Source: Chara braunii
Taxonomy: Eukaryota > Streptophyta > Charophyceae > Charales > Characeae
DNA length: 22,343 nucleotides
Direction: 5' to 3'
Assembly (NCBI GenBank): GCA_003427395.1
Contig: BFEA01000627.1
Span: 75,704-98,046 of the forward strand
Shown: piece after piece, positions 18,185 through 22,343 of the stretch
Layout of the letters: every line of letters begins with the position of its first letter
Position numbering within the stretch: position 1 is the stretch's first letter
The notes under the pieces: generated by a model
Databases searched by the model: none
What the model saw: only the letters and a program-made list of their open reading frames with translations
Told to the model about the DNA's origin: nothing
Made by a program: the position numbers and the translations under genes

Positions 18185-18612
18185 CAAGGTCTCTTAAACT
18201 GCCACTGCTCCCAAACCTATTTTGTCAGACCCAACTTTTGCAGGACCCTGGACGCGCCAGGCCTTGGACACTGGCAGCAAGAGAACAACGTTGCAATCCA
18301 CTGCTTCAACTTCCTCTGCCCCCACCCTTGACCTCCTCCAGGCTGCTATGAGCCAGGCAGCTGCTGCCGTGTATATTGAAATGACCCAGGGAATATGCAA
18401 GGGGTGGTGTTGGTTTAATGTTGTGTGTGATTCCATTGTGATGCTGCAACTCAAGCGTCATGAGTATGCACCATTCGTGATGCAGAAAGCACAACCACCC
18501 ACAACCAACATGGCAAAAGTGCAAACAACTACAATGGTGACAGGTGCATGATGTCCGTCTGTTGCTGTTGCAAGTAGTAACTCCATATGAGTTTGGATGT
18601 GATGGCCATATG
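18185..18612. other. End of intron 2, no gene supported
   Basis: A + strand frame (18222-18551, 109 codons) reads as Thr/Ser/Ala-rich low-complexity protein with no known domain, and minus frames overlap it. There is no splice structure or homology linking it to dynein. The acceptor region TGCTGTTTGGCAG lies at 18611-18623. Confidence 0.55.
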
Positions 18613-18623
18613 CTGTTTGGCAG

Positions 18624-19352
18624 GTTCCCCGTGTGGTAGATACTCGCTTTGAGGAGGATGTGAAAAAGGCCACAAGGGAGCAGAAACTGCAGCCGGAAGC
18701 GAAGTTCTTACTTAAGGTCACACAGCTCCGAGAGCTTTTGGAGGTGCGATGGTCTGTGTTTATTCTAGGGTCAGCCGGATGTGGGAAGTCTACTGTCTGG
18801 AAAGTTCTTGCAAAAGCGCAGGGTCTTCATGGCGAAAAAACAGTGTACCGGCCAATCAACCCAAAGGCTGTGACCAGGAATGAACTGTATGGATGTCTGC
18901 ATCCGACGACAAGAGAATGGAAAGAGGGTTTGATCTCAACGACTTTTCGTGACTTTGCGTGGTATATGCATAATGTACCACACCAATGGATCGTCTTTGA
19001 TGGTGATATTGATGCAGAGTGGATTGAATCCATGAACACTGTCATGGATGACAACAAGATCCTGACTTTGGCCAGCAATGAGAGGATTCCCCTCACCCCA
19101 ACCATGCGCCTTCTCTTTGAGGTGTATACAATGCGTCAGGCATCACCTGCCACTGTTTCCCGAGGTGGAGTTATCTATCTCAACAAAGACGATATTGGAT
19201 GGGAGCCATTTATTGAGACCTGGATCGAAAAAAGAGGAGACAAAAATGAGCAGGGAATACTACTGGAGCTGTTTTCGCGGTACATGAAGAAATCCCTGGA
19301 GCATGTTATACGTGCCCATAAGCAGGTCACACATCTCACGGAGATAAACATG
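18624..19352 (+). CDS. Dynein heavy chain, exon encoding AAA2
   Basis: A 729-base exon (243 codons, phase 0 at both ends). After VPRVVDTRFEED and a helical lead (LLKVTQLRELLEVRWSVF) comes Walker A, GSAGCGKST (residues 49-57 of the exon; 18768-18794). Next are NPKAVTRNELYG, TREWKEGL, Walker B IVFDGDID (123-130), the WIESMNTVMDDN helix, the sensor-1 segment LTLASNERIPL and the SPATVSRGGV arginine-finger region (about 174-183). This is AAA2 in standard order; AAA2 of dyneins binds nucleotide structurally. The combination best fits axonemal heavy chains of the two-headed type (outer-arm beta or I1 class), judged from memory. The donor is GTAATC at 19353 after EINM. The rest of AAA2 and AAA3-6, stalk and buttress lie beyond the window. 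No damage is seen. Confidence 0.97.
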
Positions 19353-19390
19353 GTAATCCTCATTTCCGCAAACCACCAGTCTCTCAAAGG

Positions 19391-19430
19391 CCTTCCAAAG
19401 CCCTTGCCCATACGCGAAGGGCGTGGAAGG
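19391..19430. repeat. Strong short hairpin 38 bases after the exon donor
   Basis: CCTTCCA-AA-GCCCTT (19391-19405) pairs with AAGGGC-G-TGGAAGG (19417-19430) around an 11-base loop. That gives 13 paired bases with one small 2/1 internal loop. Its role is unknown. Confidence 0.85.
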
Positions 19431-19688
19431 GCTCGGCCTGCCAGACCCAAGTGGGGTTCCATTGGGCCTTTGCAATTTTTTATTCTCATTTCCATCCAGA
19501 AAAGTTTCTGAAACAAATCGGGGATGTAGGATAGGTTCTTCTGTAGCAGGACACAATATTTGACAACTATACAAAAATGTTTTTGTCTAGGAAACAAAGT
19601 TTGGTGCAAACCCAATGCATATGTCAATCAGAGTCGCTGTGAACAGGTAGGCCACAACATTTCAGGTCAGGCAGGCCAGGGCCGGTGA

Positions 19689-19736
19689 AAATTTTGGTTG
19701 GACAAAACAGGTTCGGCAATACTGGTGGCTTGAAAG
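19689..19736. repeat. Dispersed repeat unit, copy 2
   Basis: Partner of 17466-17512; the shared core is TTTTGGTT, CAAAACAGGTTC and TTGAAAG. Probably the remains of an unidentified repeat family. Confidence 0.6.
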
Positions 19737-19805
19737 TGGGACGGCTCTTCACACTATTTCTGTCAAGGCCACTCAGGGCCTGAATACGTACAGTTTCCTC
19801 CAGAA

Positions 19806-20658
19806 CCTACCTACCTACCTACCTACCTACCTACCTACCTACCTACCTACCTACCTACCTACCCACCTATGCAGCTACCTACCCACCTACCTACCTACGC
19901 ACGTACCTACCCACCTGCCAACCTACCCACCTACCTACCTACCCAACTACCCACCTACCGACCTACCCACGTACCCACCTACCCACCTACTCACCTACCC
20001 ACCTACCCACCTACCCACCTAACCGCCTGCCCGCCTACCCACTCCTACCCGCCTACCAACCTTCCTCCCTACCAACCTGCCTACCTACCCACCCACCTAC
20101 CTACCCACTTACTCACCCGCTCACCCACTCACCCGCTCACCCACTCACCCGCTCACCCACTCACCCACGAACCTACCTACCCGCCGGCCAGCCAACTACT
20201 CACCCACCCACTTACCTACCTGCCCACCTACATACCCGCCCACCTACCTACCCCTCCTCCCTCCCTCCCTCCCTGCCTCCCTCCCTGCCTGCCTCCCTAC
20301 TTGCCTGCATACCTGCCTCCTGCCCGCCCTATTTGCCTGCCTACCTCCCTGCCTGCGTCCCTGACTACTGCCTGCCTGCCTGTCTACATGCCTGCTTGCC
20401 TGCCTGGATCCCTGCCTACCTGCATCCCTGCCTACCGTCCTCCCGACCTTCCTGCCTCCCTACCTGCCCCCCTCCCTGCCTACCTGCCTCTCTGCCTACA
20501 TCCGTGCCTACCTCCCTGCATCCCTCCCTCCCTCCCTCCCTACCTACCTACCTACCTACCTACCTACCTACCTACCTACCCACCTACCTACCTACCTCCC
20601 TGCCTCCCTGCCTCCCTGCCTACCTGCCTACCTGCCTACCTGCCTACCTGCCTACCTA
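19806..20658. repeat. ACCT-type tetranucleotide satellite, about 850 bases
   Basis: Starts as a pure CCTA array (19806-19863). It then becomes mixed CCTA/CCCA (to about 20100) and a CACTCACCCGCTCACC-like higher-order unit (about 20108-20165). CTCC/TGCC-rich blocks follow (about 20250-20530), then a second pure CCTA block (about 20540-20600) and CCTGCCTA units. Almost all G lies on one strand. Decayed CATA/TACA variants follow to about 20760. Long Pro/Thr/Tyr/Leu frames through it are by-products of the repeat. Confidence 0.97.
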
Positions 20659-21630
20659 CTGGTGTACATGCGTACCTACCTATGTGCTTACGAAGCTACC
20701 TACATATGAGCATACAGATGTACATACCTACATTCTTACGTGCATTCATATGCACATAGAGATTGCTTTCTATCACAGCCTTACATCTTGTTTTCACAAG
20801 TACATATTACTTTGTTCACAAGCTTCAGGCAATCTATGACATTGATCCCATGGTCCTTCCCTTCTGATTGACAACAGTCAATGTTGTGTACATTTGTTGA
20901 TGAACTGTTGGCAAGTGGGCAGATAACAAGAAGGTGTGATGAGCAGAGTAACTAGGTTCCTTTGCCTCTGACACTGGAAAGAGATGCGGTGATCCCCACG
21001 GACTGACTGCCAGTGACTAGGAATCCTCGAAGGTGAAAAGAGGCCAAGGCCGCAGACATCAAACTCTGAGTGCAACACATCTCAAAACCACTCCATAGAT
21101 ACCACATCTTACGGAGTGAATTTGGGGCTTCTAAATAGTGAGGAGCAACAGGGGGGGGTTTGGAAAACGAACTATTTAGGGGAATGGATTTGTCAAATAT
21201 GGCATGTGTATAACAGCTATTGTTAAGAATTTGCAAAACTTCAACTTCTTTCCATGCGCAGAAGTGAAGACCAATCTTGAAGATGGCAATTGGGGAGAAG
21301 CTTGACAACAAGCTCATATTGCGAGATCACACCAGCACACTTTATGAAAAAAAAAAGAAAAGGTGATGTCCACTTGAGGGCCAGGCTGCACTGAGCAGTC
21401 TGCAACAAACGGCGCTCAAAACCGTGCAGTACAGAGCCAGAACACACTGGCTATGGCTGCACCCAAACCCTCTCCTTCAGCTGCCAAGATTGGCGCTGCT
21501 GCTCCTTCTCTTCACTCTACCAAAATCACGGACTGAAAAGTGAATGAACTGTAGTCCTAGCTCGTCACATTTGTTATGCCAATTTTGCCTGGGCCTACAA
21601 GGTCCTACCGGCCTCTGACCTAGAGAAATT

Positions 21631-21792
21631 TAGTGGTCTAGGTCCTATAGGCTCCTATGTGTCCAAGATCAGCTAACAGTATGTTTACTTGGAGGTCCCT
21701 GGTTCGAATCTGACTGGCAGCAAACTTGAAAAACAAAATAAACACAACTTGTTTTTGTTTCACACTTGGGCCAGGTCTCAGGTTCAAATCCC
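21631..21792 (+). mobile_element. tRNA-like repeat with two B-box motifs
   Basis: GGTTCGAATC at 21701-21710 and GGTTCAAATCCCC at 21781-21793 both fit the pol III B box. An A-box candidate is TAGTGGTCTAGG (21631-21642), or alternatively AGCTAACAGT (21671-21680). An A-rich piece (AACTTGAAAAACAAAATAAA) follows the first B box and a T-rich piece precedes the second. This is compatible with one or two old SINEs. No cloverleaf folds cleanly, so these are not tRNA genes. Confidence 0.45.
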
Positions 21793-21909
21793 CCTGAGCC
21801 CAACACTCCCTCCACCTCAGTTCGAAGTCCCTTGAGAACCTATTAACAAGTCTGTGCATTGAGATTGGTGCAAGGATTTGACCCCTCAGTAGTGCTGGGA
21901 AAGGCCTTG

Positions 21910-21934
21910 CCCGCCCTAAGTGAAGTCGGGCCTG
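21910..21934. repeat. 25-base hairpin repeat, copy 1
   Basis: CCCGCCCTAAGTGAAGTCGG and the following GCCTG recur at 22071-22095 with one T/G difference. The unit can fold with CCCGCC opposite GTCGGG, one mismatch. Confidence 0.85.
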
Positions 21935-22070
21935 CCAATATGTGCCAAGGCCTGGGTACAGGCCAGTGTGCTCACCCTAAAGGGGTCGTATATGTGCGGG
22001 GAATGAGCCCTCGTGGGCCCCTTAACAGACATGCACCTGTTCTGGGCCGAGGCCCTCAGCAAACCCTGTG

Positions 22071-22095
22071 CCCGCCCTAAGTGAAGGCGGGCCTG
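22071..22095. repeat. 25-base hairpin repeat, copy 2
   Basis: Second copy of the 21910-21934 unit, here with a perfect 6-bp stem CCCGCC/GGCGGG around CTAAGTGAA. Nearby sequence is rich in AAGGCC and GGCCT motifs, suggesting an older repeat array. Confidence 0.85.
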
Positions 22096-22343
22096 AATAT
22101 TCACAAGAGGCCAAGACTTGACATTTTTCCATATGTGGGTATCAGACAGTTGCAGCATACCAGTTGGTTACAGAGCAATGTGAGCCTCTCTAGGCTCTTT
22201 CCAGAAGTTGCAGCCTCGACGGGCAGTTGAGCCAAGGCCCCGTACAGCTAAGGCCCTGGGCGTGTGCTTTCAGAGGCCGACACATCATACAACAACCACG
22301 GACCAATGAGATTGCAGCATTGTCGGCACATAGTGTCCGTGAG
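22096..22343. other. Window end, no gene seen
   Basis: Unique-looking intronic sequence with a few more AAGGCC motifs (22233, 22250). No dynein exon or other gene was recognised. Confidence 0.55.

Larger units (their letters stand above)
6224..18623 (+). other. Dynein intron 2 (12,400 bases)
   Basis: Runs from GTAATC at 6224 to GGCAG at 18619-18623, phase 0. It contains the U6-like copy, the 10-kb LINE-B and a cluster of tRNA-like SINEs. 6224-6349 and 6451-6683 carry no recognisable gene beyond the U6 copy. Loss of the retroelements would leave an intron of about 2 kb. Confidence 0.93.
19353..22343 (+). other. Start of dynein intron 3, runs off the window
   Basis: The intron begins GTAATC. 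The open frame continues 53 codons past the donor, but the residues after EINM no longer match dynein, so the splice at 19352/19353 is preferred. No following exon (end of AAA2, start of AAA3) was recognised up to 22343, giving an intron of at least 2,991 bases. 20680-21620 has no recognisable gene; contents elsewhere are listed separately. Confidence 0.85.

Noticed and set aside
18222-18551. 109-codon + strand frame before the AAA2 exon
   Set aside because: Low-complexity Ser/Thr/Ala composition, no domain, and overlapping minus-strand frames of similar length.
19353-19511. Continuation of the AAA2 exon to the stop near 19511
   Set aside because: Residues after EINM lose similarity to dynein, a GTAATC donor lies exactly at the loss point, and the extension would truncate the motor.
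19806-20658. CRISPR-like array
   Set aside because: Simple tetranucleotide units without unique spacers in a eukaryotic intron.
19869-20839. Two overlapping + strand frames of 296 and 168 codons rich in Pro, Thr, Tyr and Leu
   Set aside because: They translate a tetranucleotide satellite; the 12-base codon period keeps frames open without selection. No start context, domain or splice structure.
21701-21793. Functional tRNA genes at the B-box motifs
   Set aside because: No complete cloverleaf with paired acceptor and anticodon arms could be drawn; SINE-type remains are more likely.

Overview
This window lies inside one large eukaryotic gene. Three exons of an axonemal dynein heavy chain are on the + strand at 724-966, 6116-6223 and 18624-19352. 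They encode the end of motor module AAA1, the AAA1-AAA2 linker and most of AAA2. All three are phase 0 with GT-AG borders, and they are separated by introns of 5,149 and 12,400 bases. The gene runs off both ends. No other host protein gene can be supported.

The organism is probably a streptophyte that still makes flagellated cells. A motile dynein is present, a U6 snRNA copy has a plant-type 5' end, and degenerate CCCTAAA (plant-type telomere) motifs recur. Huge introns packed with LINEs would fit a charophyte alga such as Chara, or a free-sporing plant with swimming sperm. The lineage is inferred from the bases alone.

Layout: 1-83 is an (AG)n tract. Intron 1 (967-6115) holds two 5'-truncated LINE copies, LINE-C (about 1263-2470) and LINE-A (2895-5831), both antisense to the host gene. 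LINE-A sits inside a perfect 29-base direct repeat and has an inverted fragment of a LINE 3' end attached past its poly-A end. Intron 2 (6224-18623) holds a U6 snRNA copy with an A-rich tail (6350-6450). It also holds LINE-B (about 6699-16773), a roughly 10-kb apparently full-length but degenerate LINE, again antisense. LINE-B has a CpG-rich 5' leader, a long ORF1 with a CCHC zinc knuckle, and an ORF2 with APE endonuclease, reverse transcriptase and zinc-binding C-terminal domains. Probable target-site duplications bound it at 6684-6698 and 16774-16788. Three tRNA-like SINE copies follow (17565-18184). Intron 3 (from 19353) contains a strong hairpin, an approximately 850-base ACCT-type satellite, another tRNA-like repeat and a duplicated 25-base hairpin unit.

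The dynein exons join cleanly, so the intronic elements appear to be tolerated. The interesting material is in the retroelements: a family-wide conserved 3' end, telomere-like motifs in the 3' UTRs, frameshifting tandem duplications in LINE-B, E2F-like sites in its putative promoter, and the U6 retrocopy. I found no CRISPR array, operon, bacterial-type system or novel defence system.
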